Assembly (NCBI RefSeq): GCF_000516985.1
Contig: NW_006917092.1
Location: 4,903,924 to 4,967,923, forward strand
Source: Pestalotiopsis fici W106-1
Taxonomy: Eukaryota > Ascomycota > Sordariomycetes > Amphisphaeriales > Sporocadaceae
Reading direction: 5' to 3'
DNA length: 64,000 nucleotides
Made by a program: the position numbers and the translations under genes
Shown: one piece after another, positions 20,040 through 32,642 of the stretch
Layout: each line of letters opens with the position of its first letter
Numbering within the stretch: the stretch's first letter is position 1
The notes under the pieces: generated by a model
What the model saw: only the letters and a program-made list of their open reading frames with translations
Told to the model about the DNA's origin: nothing
Database searches by the model: none

Positions 20040-22343
20040 AAGCGTTTGGAGCGTCCAGCCGCGGGTAAACCATCGGCTTTTCCTGAAAAATAGCTTTTAC
20101 GACGCTCTTAACGTTTGTCCGTCTTCGCAGTTATTTTTTAAGATATCGGGTAAATAAGCATAGCATTAAGCAGCATTTTGGTATTAGCGGAATATTGAAT
20201 TAATCGCTTTGGAAAGCTCCGTATTATTTAATTTGTCGATATAGCACGTATCGACCCAGAAATATCGTAAACCATCCGAAGCAGTCTGCTAATAATAAAA
20301 TTAAAGCTTTTTATATCCTTTCTTATCTTAGCCGGCGTAATATTGGATATTATGGAAAGTAACCTCCTAATTATCGTCTCCCTATATATGCGAAAAGATA
20401 GTGTATTACGGAATATTCTCAATTAAATCCTTTGTTAAACCGAAGCTCCCATCCGTTTTAACTCTTAGGAGACGCATAGCCGGCTGTTTTTATAGAAAAA
20501 TAAAGTAGATGATTTGCATACTAATAGCAAAATAATTCTATAAATATAGTCCCGAGATACCTTTTGCGAGTAGGGCGGGTTCAAGCACGATCAAACCTGA
20601 GCTCCAACCGAAAAAAGACCTAAGCTCTCCCCTTTCCTACAGTCTTCATTGATCAACTCCGCCTTGTTAAGCTAGGGCCAGATGTTGCTATTATCCAAGT
20701 TGAAGTTGCGCAAACCTGTGGATTGGCCGGTGCCGAGTGGAGGTGCTCGTCATGCGAATTCAGTCTTCTGCGATTTGCAATAAGGCCTTACCAGGCTTTG
20801 CGAGAGCTCTGGGAACTGTAATGAATGTATAACTCGATTCAAATAGTAGATTGAAAATGAACAAAGATGTAGATAGCCTGCGTATATACAGTTGTCATGG
20901 CCAGCTTCTGCGGCCATGTACGGAGCGCCTGCGGTCAATTGAGGCGTTCAAATACTTTTCAGAGAATTTGCAGACTTTTCCCCAGAAGACGAGTAGATAT
21001 ACATGTTTAAAAGACTCACAGGCTCAGTACTGGAGTAGATAGCTATGTACTACTAGGTATTCATCTCATCCACGACTCAACGTGGGGACGAAACAGTGAA
21101 ACAATCAGGATCTCCCGGTCCACTTATTCAAGCTTCAATTATACATGGCCAATCCAGGGCTCAGCCACACCAAGGATTCGGTGCGACGGTGATCTCGCTG
21201 CGCCACGCCCAAACCTCATGAGCTCCAACAAAAGCCGAATACTTCTTGGTTCCCATTTTCTGCGTCTTGAAAAGTTCTGAGGGGCATTACAAGATGGAAC
21301 GGGCTTGACGCCACACCCGAGTTGATCATCCAAAAACTCCCATATTCAGTCCGGTGAATCATACACCATGGACGCCTAGTTGGGAGGCTCTTCATCGGAT
21401 GTATGCAATGAAAGACCAAGGCGAAAGTGCCATGCATCAAAATGCAGGCAGCGACGAATTCCTCCAAGCTATTGGGCTAATATTCGTGAACACTCGAGTT
21501 GTTGAATGCCAACACCTTTTGTGCGACAGTGTCTTTCTAGCGGATTTTCGGCCAAATGTTTCTTTTCTTCTTCCTTTATTTTCTTAATTTAAAAAAAAAA
21601 AAAAGAACCATAGACCCTTTGTTAGCCTTTGAAACGAATAGCTATCTGGCGATTAAGAATAACTCAAATCGGGACCGATGGGATCGCACAGAGGGAGGGA
21701 CTACGAGCGGTGCGGGAAGCTTGGCATGGATATCACCGCCTGCTTGCTTGTCATACTTTAGGTATTCTTAGCACACCAGCCCCCCCGCCACGTGCCTATT
21801 CGCTAGCGGTTTGAAGGGCTCCAACGGCCCGCCTCCGCCCTTTACATAGGGCTAAATCATACATGTTAAGAGTCCGCGCCGCAACGCTGCACATTTCCAT
21901 CGTCACAATTGACTCGACACAGCCAGTCACGATACTGGCAGGATCTCAATGGGACCAGGGGAGCTTCTATTCTGTACGCACAAGATGCCATGGCCAGGCA
22001 GCAGGATTCGGGGCTCTGCCTCTCTGCCTGCCTGCCTGCACTTCAATATCTGCGCCGCAATGACATTTTTGTCGGTCATACGTCAATTGGTCTACTGCTT
22101 CAGGCTGAGAAACATTACAAGATGTCTTGCCTATAAGTTTATCTCACTGCCGCCTCAAGATCCTTTGAGCGACTCGAGTCTTTCGAATCTCAATCGCTCG
22201 CCCAAACCATTCCATCCAGTGCAAGTAAACTATACAACTTGCACAGCTTATTGCCCAAGTGTAACTTGCTACTTCAAAAAGAAACAATAAATCCTTCATT
22301 ATATAGACATCTTCAAGGTCTACGACAACTTGGATTGATCAAG
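20040..22343. other. Degenerate, partly AT-rich intergenic region
   Basis: 20040-20580 is strongly AT/TA-rich (likely RIP-affected); 20600-22340 is mixed sequence with no identifiable gene. A short CTGCCTGCCTGC microsatellite lies near 22025. Confidence 0.45.
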
Positions 22344-23123
22344 ATGTTGTCAATCGTAACAATTGGCGTACGAGTCTTTGCAGTAAGTGTCCCAGGACTA
22401 GCCAAAACCCCAAACCCTGTCCTTGCTCATGAGAGCAGAGAAGTAGAAGAAAACTAGAATTAACGCCTCTCTTTCCCTTCGTATAGCTCCTCTTTGGCGC
22501 CGTCGTCCTCGGCTTGTCCGTCACCCTCGCCAAGCAACAGCACGAGGGCAAGCCCCCGTCCGAGACATCCTTTGGCAGCTTCACCGGCGCCTTTGGCATC
22601 ATTGCGTCGGGCATTGGCCTCTTTGCCCTCTGGTTCGACAAGATTTCTCCCCTGGTCACCATGATTATTGATGCGCTGGCCTCTATTTTTTACCTGGCTG
22701 GCGGTATTGTAAGTCGGGACCCTTTCCCCTTGTAGTCCCCCATTCTCAGTGTCCGCCTTGCGGAGAGTTTTTGTCTCCTTTCTTCTGGCCCTTCCCCGCT
22801 GACCTATTAAAACTTTCAAGTCCCTCGTCCTCGCCCTAAAGTCCGTCAAGAGCTGCACCGGCAAAGACGCCGTTTCGGAAGTCACCCGCTTCACCAACAA
22901 GATCCTCAACGGCGGCTGCACCACGAAAAACGGCCAGCTCTGGTGCTACGTCGGCAGCGACGCCGACAACGACGGCATCCACCCGGACCTCATTGGCCGC
23001 TGCCAGCGCGCCCAGGCCGATTACGTCTTTGAGTTCTTGGGCTTTATTGTCGGGTTGGCCCTCATTACCCTGGGGTTCCTGGCGTGGCGACGCGGTGGCT
23101 CGAGGACGCGTGCTTATGCGTAA
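22344..23123 (+). CDS. MARVEL-type four-helix membrane protein
   Basis: Exons 22344..22382, 22487..22708, 22821..23123; 187 aa with introns of 104 and 112 nt, all phase 0. Four hydrophobic segments are visible: residues about 5-22, 45-62, 68-88, and 155-175. Between the third and fourth lies a cysteine-containing loop (SCTGKDAV, GGCTTKNGQLWCYVG, GRCQRAQADYVFEF). Topology and loop match fungal MARVEL-domain proteins related to Nce102-like membrane organisers. These proteins act in plasma-membrane microdomains or vesicle trafficking, but the precise role of this subgroup is unknown. The short first exon is typical. No partner gene is evident. Confidence 0.75.
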
Positions 23124-23487
23124 ATGGCCCCCAAAGAGGCTGCTTCTCTGAGCCGTCCCACCCAGGAGCAGTGCGTCGATCCAGGTCGTGTGGACCAATC
23201 TGGGCTGTGGTTAGTCTTGGTGGGTGGTGGTTGCATGATTGTAATGTTAGTTCGTGATACCCCTGTGGAGAAAGGTGTAGGTGTAAGCAGTTGCTATCGC
23301 CTTGGAATCGCAGTACTGCAGTACCGGATATAAAGTCAATGATCGCTCTCCTTCCGGTGTGTGCGTATGCCTTTATAGATAGAAATAAACAAACGCGAGC
23401 AGACCCGTCACTGGCCGCTGCCAGTCAATTCCAAAACCTTTGGTCACTTCAAAGTCATTTATTAATTTTCATTTTGCATCAGCTGAT

Positions 23488-24786
23488 CTAGCTCTGTCTG
23501 GCAGGGTCCAGCTCAACCTTGTTGCCGGTAATCTCATCAATCTCTGCCAGAATTTCAGGAGTGAGCTTATCCAAAATAGTCAGAGCCTTGACGTTCTCGA
23601 CAATCTGCTGCGGCCGGCTGGCACCGGTAATGACGGACGATACATTGGGGTTCTTGAGACACCAAGCCAAGGCAAGCTGGCTCTGAGTGACACCGAGCTT
23701 GTCGGCAACGGTCTTGAGCTTCTTGACCTTGGCAATGTTGTCGCGCCAGGGCTCGTTGCCGTATTGCGAGCGCATAAAGTCGGCAAAACCGTCCTTGCTG
23801 ACGCCAAAGCGCGAGTCCGACGGCGGGGCGTCGACTGCATCGTTGTACTTGCCGCTGAGCAGGCCCATCTTGATTGGGCTGAAGACGGTCAAGCCCAGAC
23901 CCATGCGTGAGTAGAGCCTCTGGAACTCGCCCTCGACCTTCTTGCGGTCCAGAATGTTGTACAGGGGCTGCTCAACAATGGGGCCAATCATCTTGAGGTC
24001 CTTGGCGATGCCAACGGCCTCGGCAATCTCGTCGGCGCTCCACTCAGAAGTGCCCCAGTAGCTGCAAATTATGTTAGCGAATCGCTGCAATAGCAGAAAC
24101 ATTTCAACGTACAAGGCCATTCCCTTCTCAATAACATAGTTGAAAGCGCGGACTGTCTCCTCCATGGGAGTCAGGCGGTCCGGTCGGTGCGCGTACACGA
24201 TATCGACATACTTGAGGTCGAGACGCTCCAAGGAGGCTGTAAGACCCTCGATAATGTGCTTCCGCGAGAGACCGTGGTTGTTTACCAGGATCTCACCGTT
24301 CACTGCTCCCCAGTTGATCTGTTGTTTATTGTGAGCCTCGCAGCCCTTTGCTCTACTGGGTTGAATGCATTTCTTCTCACCTTGGTGCTAATGACAAGGT
24401 CACTTCTCTTCCATCCATACTTTTGGATGGCCTTTCCCATGGCAATCTCCGACTTGCCGGCCGTGTAGCTAAAATTGATGAGTCAGTTGTGGTCTTTGCC
24501 GCAGAATCATGAGAGAAGGGCCGGGACAGAGCGTACTTTTCAGCGGTATCGAAGAAATTGACGCCCAGGTCATAGGCCTGCTTCATGCATTCAAAGGTCT
24601 TTTCTGTTCACCAGAAGCATTACGTTAGCTGATGCCCCCAAATGACCGACAGGAGCATATCATACCATCCTCGACATGGCCACCGTAGGTGAGCCAGCCA
24701 CCCAATGCAATGGCCGATACATGAAGGCCAGAATTGCCCAGTCGACGGTAGACCATGCCGGTCTTTCTCGGTTCTTCCCAGGCCAT
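23488..24786 (-). CDS. Aldo-keto reductase, voltage-gated K+ channel beta-subunit type
   Basis: Minus strand, five exons: 24786..24666, 24603..24537, 24468..24381, 24318..24113, 24061..23488; 351 aa. Introns of 62, 68, 62 and 51 nt restore unbroken family text at each junction (GHVEDEKTF, DTAENYTAGKSE, KGMAFYWGTSEW). The TIM-barrel AKR signature is complete: D and Y in FFDTAENY, K in LVISTK, H in DIVYAHRPD, and the NADPH-binding end VITGASRPQQI. Closest in style to the AKR6/Kv-beta group, which reduces aldehydes and ketones; fungal members are soluble oxidoreductases. ATG at 24786 begins MAWEEPRKTG, immediately before the conserved YRRLGNSGL. High confidence in family, substrate unknown. Confidence 0.9.
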
Positions 24787-25614
24787 GGCTGCGTTTTGAA
24801 GTCTAATTAATGACACCCTAAAAAGAAGCAATGTTGAAGCAAGGGAGTGGTCGATCACGCAAGATGTCAAAATTAAGACGCAAGACTCCTTTTGAGCAGA
24901 CAGACCCTTACACTCACTCAACGAAACAATGAAGAGTGTGTGAAGAAAAAACGACAGCGGTTGGAGAAGTCTCATGGAGAAATTCTCGGAGTTGTATTCC
25001 CCAAAGCAGCGGAGCGGGGTGAGCAATTGGGTTCAGGTGGGGCAGTCGTATTGCGTGCTCATGCTCCGAGAGGCCACCGCCGACCGGATAGGTGATAGCG
25101 GCCGGATACCTCATTTAGCTTCCCTCCAGCTCAGCGGCAAAGGGATCTTTGGCGGTCGCTAGCATGTGGCGTCGGGAAACTGCCTCAAATCACTGCCATC
25201 GACTGCATGACCACTACGGCGAGCACTGCCTGTGGTAAAGAGGAAGGACATGCTCATATACTCCAGCGTTGACATGAGGAATTCTCGCCCTTCTGTAAAA
25301 TCAGGGGTCTTGTTTTCATCAATTTGGCTCTCCTTGGAAACACGCCAAGCAAGTCGTTCGAAATAGTCGGTTGATGACACCAAATTTGAGGGGGGTGCCG
25401 TTGCGAGCTCCCCAATCAGCCCAATTCAACGTGTTACAGTTCATATTTAATTGGTGGTGCTTATCTGTCGACAGCATACCTGGAGAAGTTGCTGGCACAT
25501 GTATTGATGAATCTTTTGCGAGTTGTAATTTTCACTTCCGATCACGTTTCAAGCTATCAATCGCATCAAGGGCCGTTTGTTGCTTGAAACATTGCGTCCA
25601 ATTGTTCTCCCACT
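24787..25614. other. Intergenic between AKR gene and Zn2Cys6 regulator
   Basis: AKR promoter and regulator 3' region. No gene seen. Confidence 0.5.
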
Positions 25615-27360
25615 TCATGATGTAGATTCCTGCCATTGCGCGGCTGTGCTTGTTCCCATTTCTTCATTACTGTTTCGAATCTGTTCAAACACCATGCGCG
25701 TCAACGGTGATGGAGTCCTGACCAGCGGTGTACTAAAGTCCAATGGTGGCCAAGACATCTGCTGGTTTTGCTGGTCCAGCGAGTGGTAATTGGGCGTAGT
25801 TGAGCCAGAAGGTCTCAAGATATTAGTATCTGCCAAGATCTCCTCTAGCTCTGCCCACGCTGAAGGATGTAGCAGAGTCCCGGAAAAGGGACTTCGGTTG
25901 GGGTCAATCTCAGTCTCTTCCGGCTGTTCTTCAATGCGCCCGCTGCTCCCCAGATCCACCACTGGATTTGGCGCAATGGACGCCATCCTGAGGTATAGCG
26001 ATGCAACTAGGGATTTGTTACCACCCCGAGAGGATGAAAGTATCTTTTGAAGACCCAGCAATACCTCTTCGGCCTGGTCGGCTGGATTGACCGAGTTGTT
26101 GCTCTTCACAGCATCAATGACTGCAGTGGCAATGTCATAGGTTTTGAATTCCATAGTTGGGCCATGAGCCTCAATGGCAGTCTTTGGCAGATGCGACATG
26201 AAGTTCAAGAATTCCTTGGCTATGCGGATGGGACTGCTTGCCATGGTGGCGACCCCAAACCTCACAGCTGCCCGCCACAGTACTGCACGCATCCATTGAC
26301 GTGTAACGAATATGTCTGCCTTTTGGACATCATTACTGGAATCGTAATCGATGGCATTATCCTGGAGATGGTCTTGTAACAACCCCAAGCAGCCTCTTGC
26401 GGTTGTTGTCAGGTTGGACAAGTCAGAGTCGGAATTTTGTAGGATATCAAAGATGCCAGACTGATCAAACATCCAAAACAAATTGACTAGCTTCAAGAAA
26501 GCGGGCAGAACATGGGCCTGGTCATCTCCGACCGGAGTAGGTAGTATGATGGCGGGTTTGAGGATGACCGGGAGTTTGTGAAGCATTGCGACGCCTCTCT
26601 CCGTAACAAAGAGCAGCCACAAGACACGGCGCCGCATCTGCTGCTCCGTCTCGGGCAATCCGTCGTAGGAAGACTCTCGCTCCAATCGCATCATTTGGGA
26701 AATGGTTATTGCTTGCCTCAAGTATAAAAGACTTTTCCCGCCACCCGGCGTCTGGTTTTCATGATATATGTGCAAGAAAAAAGCGACGCGCAGGACATCG
26801 AGGCTCATTTGGTTATCATGATCTTCCAAGCTTGTGCGTGGCACCTCGTCTGGTGAAAGCGTTTCCAGGCGAAGTTGTGCTATAGTAGCTAGGCGAATAG
26901 TGGTGGCCAAGAGATTGGACAAAGGTGTATTGGACGCAAGAGCATGCATCAGCTCATCAACATTGACTATCGGCCATATTGGATACAACCTCTGTCGATA
27001 AATCTCGAGAGCATGGACGAGACTTGTGGTCTGCTGCCGAGGTGGGTCAATCGGCCTAGCAGCGTCAAAGTGAAAGATTCCTGGCACTGGGGCATCGACG
27101 GGCAGCGAGTGATGGTTGTCGTCATTGAAGCCATCCAAGGGCGCCGTCTGAGCTGCAGATATCTTTTGTATCGTCTTGGCGCGCAGGGTCCTCGGCCCTC
27201 TTGTCGCCTGGAGGCGCTTAAAGGTACATGCTATTCCACTCGCAACGCAACCGCGACATGGCGACGTCTCGGAGCACTTGACCTTTCTGATTTTGCAGGC
27301 GTCGCATGCACGCTTCACGAGGTTCGTCCTTGGTGCGGATTTTGCCTTGTTGTTTGGCAT
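25615..27360 (-). CDS. Zn2Cys6 transcription factor
   Basis: Single exon, ATG at 27360, 581 aa. The binuclear zinc cluster spans C19, C22, C29, C35, C38 and C45 (CX2CX6CX5CX2CX6C), followed by a basic RGPRTLRAKT linker of the kind found in sugar- and carbon-source regulators. The middle region (about 120-400) is helical with the fungal-specific regulator pattern (LVHALEIYRQRLYPIWPIVN, RRRVLWLLFVTERGVAML). The C-terminus is Ser/Thr/Pro-rich with a short acidic stretch. It lies beside and on the same strand as the aldo-keto reductase gene, but the 0.8-kb gap gives no evidence of co-regulation. Target genes are unknown. Confidence 0.88.
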   Translation of the reverse strand: MPNNKAKSAPRTNLVKRACDACKIRKVKCSETSPCRGCVASGIACTFKRLQATRGPRTLRAKTIQKISAAQTAPLDGFNDDNHHSLPVDAPVPGIFHFDAARPIDPPRQQTTSLVHALEIYRQRLYPIWPIVNVDELMHALASNTPLSNLLATTIRLATIAQLRLETLSPDEVPRTSLEDHDNQMSLDVLRVAFFLHIYHENQTPGGGKSLLYLRQAITISQMMRLERESSYDGLPETEQQMRRRVLWLLFVTERGVAMLHKLPVILKPAIILPTPVGDDQAHVLPAFLKLVNLFWMFDQSGIFDILQNSDSDLSNLTTTARGCLGLLQDHLQDNAIDYDSSNDVQKADIFVTRQWMRAVLWRAAVRFGVATMASSPIRIAKEFLNFMSHLPKTAIEAHGPTMEFKTYDIATAVIDAVKSNNSVNPADQAEEVLLGLQKILSSSRGGNKSLVASLYLRMASIAPNPVVDLGSSGRIEEQPEETEIDPNRSPFSGTLLHPSAWAELEEILADTNILRPSGSTTPNYHSLDQQNQQMSWPPLDFSTPLVRTPSPLTRMVFEQIRNSNEEMGTSTAAQWQESTS

Positions 27361-29801
27361 GGCGTCGTTGTAGTCGCAAGGTACAAGACTGTGGATGTGG
27401 ATGTGGAGTAGGAGATCCAAGTCCTGGACTGTCGCTGAAACCTTACGATGGAATCTCTGGCTTTGAGATTTAGGTCCGACAGATTGGGTCGTGGCGAAGC
27501 GACAGGATACGCATCATGGCGACACCCCGGTGCAGTTTCCCTGTACTGTACAGGGCGGGCGCCTACGAGGTAACTGAAGATAATTGTAAAATAATGTAGT
27601 TGATTCAAAGTCGGTTACATGGTCGACGCACTTGAATCGCGCTGCAGAGCTACTCGCAGACCCGATCACTTGGCTCTTCAGAACTCTCGGGATGAGGAGT
27701 CTTGAAGATAAAAGAAGGATAATTGCACAGTAGCACTGGAAGCTCAAGATGTTTGGCAAGTGATGGGAGCAACGGTCTTGGGGTTGATTCGTGACCACTT
27801 ACAGGACACCCAGGCCCCCCGCTAAAATTGCACAATACAGCCCATGACAGTGGCCTCGAACACCATGGACCCACATGGGCGATCGCGTCATCCTCGGCTC
27901 CCCGCAATATTCTTTTGCTGTCTCTCTCTACGGGAGTTTTGAATGTGTTTTATTTCAGCGACTCCAATGAATCCATGGTACTGAATGCAGGGTGTCCAAC
28001 GGTCAAGTCACGTCACGTTTTGAAATGCACATCGCGGACTTAGTATGCCTCTTCCACCAGAGGACTACTAGGTACAGTGGCACAGGCCATTTCCCCAACA
28101 CTTGCATACATACATAATCTGCAATCCTTCATCTCGGCACGGGTCAATCCTTCGAGAAATTCGCAGGGATCCGAAGCTCAATTATTTTGCTCAAATGTCT
28201 TGATAAGATCGTTAAACAAGAACTCGTAAAACATTATAGAGAGTCGCAACAGACTCGCCATCATTATGTTCAATTTGCACATATCGCGGTCGTCCCGTGC
28301 CTATTGCCCCGCTATTTCAGATCAAGAGTTATAACGAGCACATTGTGGGTACGGCTCCGGTTCTCAAATGAGGAGAAAGAATACTGTGTATACAAGTCAG
28401 GAATGTTTCAATGTCTCATTTTCTCCTACCCGTCCATCGAATTCCAATATGAAATCACACCGCAACCAAAATAATGATAAGCTAAGGGAGAGATACAGAA
28501 AGGAACACAAATCATTCATCATCCTCGCAACCATTGTTCATTGTTAGACTCGGCATGTGGTGAATCAAGTTGACGTTGCTTGCAACTATTGTCTACTTAC
28601 CTAGCATCACTTTCCAATTTATACCTCCTCTGCTTCTATTGGGTTTTACGCCTGCAAGTCAAGAAAGTCTTTACAATTTTTCGTCATGTTCCAAAGGGAT
28701 ACCGATGACACGCTAGTGACTGTTTCGCTGTGGAATGTGCTGTCGCTAACAAGTTTTGTCTCGAAAACCCACGAGTACCAGGTAATACATATTGGTGCAA
28801 ATCGGTGATAGTTTCCCGGCAAGGGGATCATTGATGTCCAAGAGTGAATTGGTTCACAGTCAAGAGACAGCAGATCTCTTCTCGGCCGTTGCAGTGTTTA
28901 TATGGGTACCTAATAGCGCAACGATTGAGCGGCTGCTCGTAACACATTTCTACGGATTTGTCGGAGTGGGCGGGCAAAAAGTGGCACTAAATTCTACATA
29001 GTAGAAGTTGGGGAACGTTGGATATACACCTAACCTAGCCAACAAGGACAGCGTCCAGCCAAGAGTTGGTTGATTTATAGTTACCTAGACCTTGCCTGCA
29101 TGGTTCTATGGGATCTGTCAAACACGTGAAATGATAGACGAGGCAAAAGGTGGATTGTTCACTTTTAAGCTTACATTAGATATGATTGATCTCGGATGTT
29201 TAATTGCAGACTCCAGGACTCTGTTCGTTTCATAGTGTGGCGCAATTACCAGAGCTGGCCGTCTAAGCGTGCCACAGTGGGCTATAGTTCATGGCTGCAA
29301 ACGTGCTCTTCCAAAGCTGTTTGCAGACCCAAATTGGCTCGAAAACTAGCCAATCATGCCCGGGGACAAGACCCCAATCCAGTAAGGCTATACCTCTAAG
29401 TACCCGTGGGCCCCCTCTGAGGCGCTCATGGCAGCGGCTGAAAACAGACAGATTCACATTGGTCTTTCAGCTGCATCTGCGCTACTGATTCCAGGGCCAC
29501 TACTTTCATTCACTACCTGCTAGTTTGGACGCCATGCTCGTTGCTCAATGATTTCAACTTCGTATCAGGTATCTCTACACGGGACGACTCCTTTTTTTCT
29601 ATCTTGCCTTGTTCGTCAATCGGCATTCCTGGGCTGAGACCTGCCCAGGTAGGTGCCCACGGTCATGTTGGGGTAGAGTAGATCGTATAATTAGACTGCA
29701 TTCCCAAGAACTGAGTATGGTGCCTCGAGATTCATACCTCCGAATCTCCTCTTGCGGTTATTCTCTCTTTGTATGCATTTTGTGATTTCACGTTTATTGC
29801 A
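27361..29801. other. Intergenic, 2.4 kb without assigned gene
   Basis: Long non-coding spacer, the divergent promoter space of the regulator and the glycosyltransferase-like gene. Only short frames without domains were seen. A small unrecognised gene cannot be excluded. Confidence 0.4.
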
Positions 29802-31115
29802 ATGATTCAGCCCTGCACTGTGCCCGGCCTGAGTTCGCTCTCGCCCAAGTCACTCAAGAATGTCGTTCTCGGTTTCGGGCTCGTGTTGCTTGTTTTCCTA
29901 GTTGGCAGCACATTTCCGTCCCAGAGATTAGACAAGCTCAACATACTCGACTCTCCTCTGTCTCCGTCTATGTCCAACGTGACGACCGAGGCGCGGTTCA
30001 AAAGACCAGATGGAGTCAATATCACGGGCGTCGTCTTTTACGGCCGCGCTCGTTTGGTCGACATTCTTGATTGCTACCTGCAAAAGAACTTGGCTGTAAA
30101 TGGAGGTCTCCTGGACAAGGTCCTTTTCATGATGAACACCGACGACAAGGAGGACTTGGCATGGTTGGGTGACCTTGCTGATCGTGTTCCGCAGTATGAG
30201 ATTGTCCCGGTAAAACGTCCCAACAATTCCCATGGCTGGGGTGGCTTCAATCTCATCTGGGCGTCTCTCACGGATCCCGACACCATATACTTGAAGATTG
30301 ACGATGATATTGTCTGGATTGACGATGACGCCGTTCCCCGTATGATTGAAACTCTCATCAAGCATCCCGAGGCCCACGATATTGCCGGCAACATTATCAA
30401 TAGCCCAATTACGAGCTTCATGCATTACCATCAAGGCGCCGTGCGTCCATTCCTTCCAGACTTGAAGGCTCCAGAGCAGCTGAGCCCACCGACAGACTGG
30501 CGCACTTCACATCTACCTTTTTACGATGGCCCGTTATCCGAAAAGTACGACTGGGATCCGCAAAACGCAAAGCCCAACGCCCACTTCTCTGTTGGTGACA
30601 AAGGCGGCCCGCCCTACGAGAATCACCGTTGGCTTCCACTGCCGGATACGAGCGAGAATATTCTGAGGACACCCATTTCAGGCGCATCGTACGACGCCTT
30701 TGGCATGGGCTGGAAAAGTTGGGCCATGGGCGCTCAGCAGCACTATAGCCTCCTACGCAACATTGAAGAGAAGCGCCTGGAACGCTACTGGTTCGGCGAC
30801 CACCAGGAGGGCATCTGGGATATGCAATATACCCGTTACAACCTCAACTTTTTGGCCATCTGGGGTTCAAGCGTCGCCAAGGCACTGCCCGGAAGCGACG
30901 ATGAGCAGGATATGACGGTCACGATCCCGCTTCGCCTCAAGAAGCCCTGTCTCATCAATACCCGCGCCCTTGTTGCCCACTTTAGTTTTGGCATCCAGAC
31001 TGAAATTTCCCACACCGACTTACTGGACCGCTATCGCCTGTACGCCAACGAACATGTCTGCGCTGCCGACAACCAAAAAGCACGCCTTCCATTCCACGGC
31101 GGCGGTCAGGGTTGA
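29802..31115 (+). CDS. Type II membrane glycosyltransferase-like protein
   Basis: Single exon, ATG at 29802, 437 aa. A short cytosolic tail is followed by one signal-anchor helix (about residues 20-36) and a lumenal catalytic part. Near residue 165 the motif YLKIDDDIVWIDDDAVPRM carries a DxD-type metal site as in GT-A enzymes. Trp-rich segments HGWGGFNLIW and YWFGDHQEGIWDMQYTRYN follow. I know the family as conserved hypothetical fungal proteins annotated as putative glycosyltransferases. A Golgi role in glycan synthesis is inferred from topology. No cluster partner is seen. Confidence 0.7.
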   Translation: MIQPCTVPGLSSLSPKSLKNVVLGFGLVLLVFLVGSTFPSQRLDKLNILDSPLSPSMSNVTTEARFKRPDGVNITGVVFYGRARLVDILDCYLQKNLAVNGGLLDKVLFMMNTDDKEDLAWLGDLADRVPQYEIVPVKRPNNSHGWGGFNLIWASLTDPDTIYLKIDDDIVWIDDDAVPRMIETLIKHPEAHDIAGNIINSPITSFMHYHQGAVRPFLPDLKAPEQLSPPTDWRTSHLPFYDGPLSEKYDWDPQNAKPNAHFSVGDKGGPPYENHRWLPLPDTSENILRTPISGASYDAFGMGWKSWAMGAQQHYSLLRNIEEKRLERYWFGDHQEGIWDMQYTRYNLNFLAIWGSSVAKALPGSDDEQDMTVTIPLRLKKPCLINTRALVAHFSFGIQTEISHTDLLDRYRLYANEHVCAADNQKARLPFHGGGQG

Positions 31116-32507
31116 GGCGTGAGATAATGCAAATGTCCCACATCAGAATTGTGCCCCGAAATAGCACCAGCTTTACAGCCCCAAGAATTGGCTCATAGAT
31201 TTACTTTCACCGCTCGTTTCGAGGGCAGGTCTTGCGTCTGTCAAGGCAGAATGACTGCCATACAACAACACAGAAATTGACACGACAGACACGGATGCCG
31301 TCGCTTTGGGCAGGAAATTCGCCAACGATGTAAATGTCCTTTGACAAGAGCTATGTTAGCAGTCAGCATTATGGAAGAAGAGACATGGCTCGACCAAAAG
31401 ACCAGTCGGATGAGGTTAAAATATCTTTCCGACAAAGCCAAAAAAGGTGACACTTTCACCCACGATCATTGAGCTTGGCAGTGGGGATGAACTTGATCAA
31501 ACGAGCTGAAGGATAAAGATTGACGCCAAAAATTGATGTAGAGCTCGCCCGTATCCAATAGCCGAGATGTACAGTCGTTGAAGTATTTACGGCGAAAGGT
31601 CACGTAGACGGTGGACACAGATCCAGATGACATAGACTCGGATTCGGTGTATGGAATATGCTGGTAGAGCAATGTCTATAGAGAAGGTCATCTTCATTGG
31701 CCGAATCCTCGGTTGGAGCTAGCAGCTCACAATGACATGTTCTTCCACATGTTTTAAGATTTCAATAGAATCGCATAGTCTGAAATACCAGTACAGAGCC
31801 AACTCATGGTTAGAGGCGAATCCACTTATTTCATGCACATTAGTTGGCCATGCCTGGCAACAGCTTGGAGACGACAAAACCCCAAAGTGCAGTGCGCTGT
31901 GGTCTGAATTCAATATGAAGGTACCACCACCATTCAATCGTTGCTACCCATGGTCATACCGCGAACATGACCTTTGGCTCTAGCGCCTTGATGCCACTTT
32001 CTACACTGTTCGTCTCCCAGGTCTCATCATTATGGTCGCCCAATCAATGGCAGGCGGGACCGTATCGCCCGCGGCTCGGATGGGGTCAGCGTGGGTGGCT
32101 ACTGACATGAAATTGAATATTAGGCTGCCAGGGAGATGGCACATTTCTGCGTGGATGCTTCCGGGTCCAACATGGACGATGAAGGCAGTGGCATCACCAA
32201 ACATAATTGATGCCATCCCCCTTGCCGAAGGCGGGTATGTCGGTATGCAAATGCCATTGTAATTGATCAGCTGTGGAGGAAGTCACAAATTCACGGCTTG
32301 TTGGGGGCTGATCACCAATTCATGTCAGTAAGTACGATGCAAGAGTGAGGTCATCCTTTGCTGATTGTTTACATAGGTATATATATCCATCTTCCCCCAG
32401 ATCCATCAGCTCCTCGTAGTCTCTACTCTACACTTTACATACCACCCCATCTACAATCCACACACTTTACATACCATCCATACACCATACTCTCTCTTTT
32501 CCTCGCC
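31116..32507. other. Intergenic, no assigned gene
   Basis: No recognisable domain. Short frames at 31732..31983 and 32032..32262 lack start context and known motifs. Confidence 0.4.
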
Positions 32508-32642
32508 ATGTTCACCCGCCTAGATCACTACGCCAACGAAAACGCCGCGCATATCAGCCAAAACACTATCCACACACTCTCTCTTCTTTCTCATTACCTC
32601 ACTGTCGAACACCATGACAACGGAAACAACATCGAGCTCTAA
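32508..32642 (+). CDS. Small ORF (44 aa), possible short peptide
   Basis: ATG in a good context (cgccATG) after a long pyrimidine-rich leader with repeated ACTTTACATACCA motifs and a TATATATA-like stretch near 32380. It encodes a hydrophilic 44-residue product rich in His and Asn; no signal peptide. No relatives come to mind. It could also be the leader of an RNA or simply chance. Confidence 0.25.
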   Translation: MFTRLDHYANENAAHISQNTIHTLSLLSHYLTVEHHDNGNNIEL

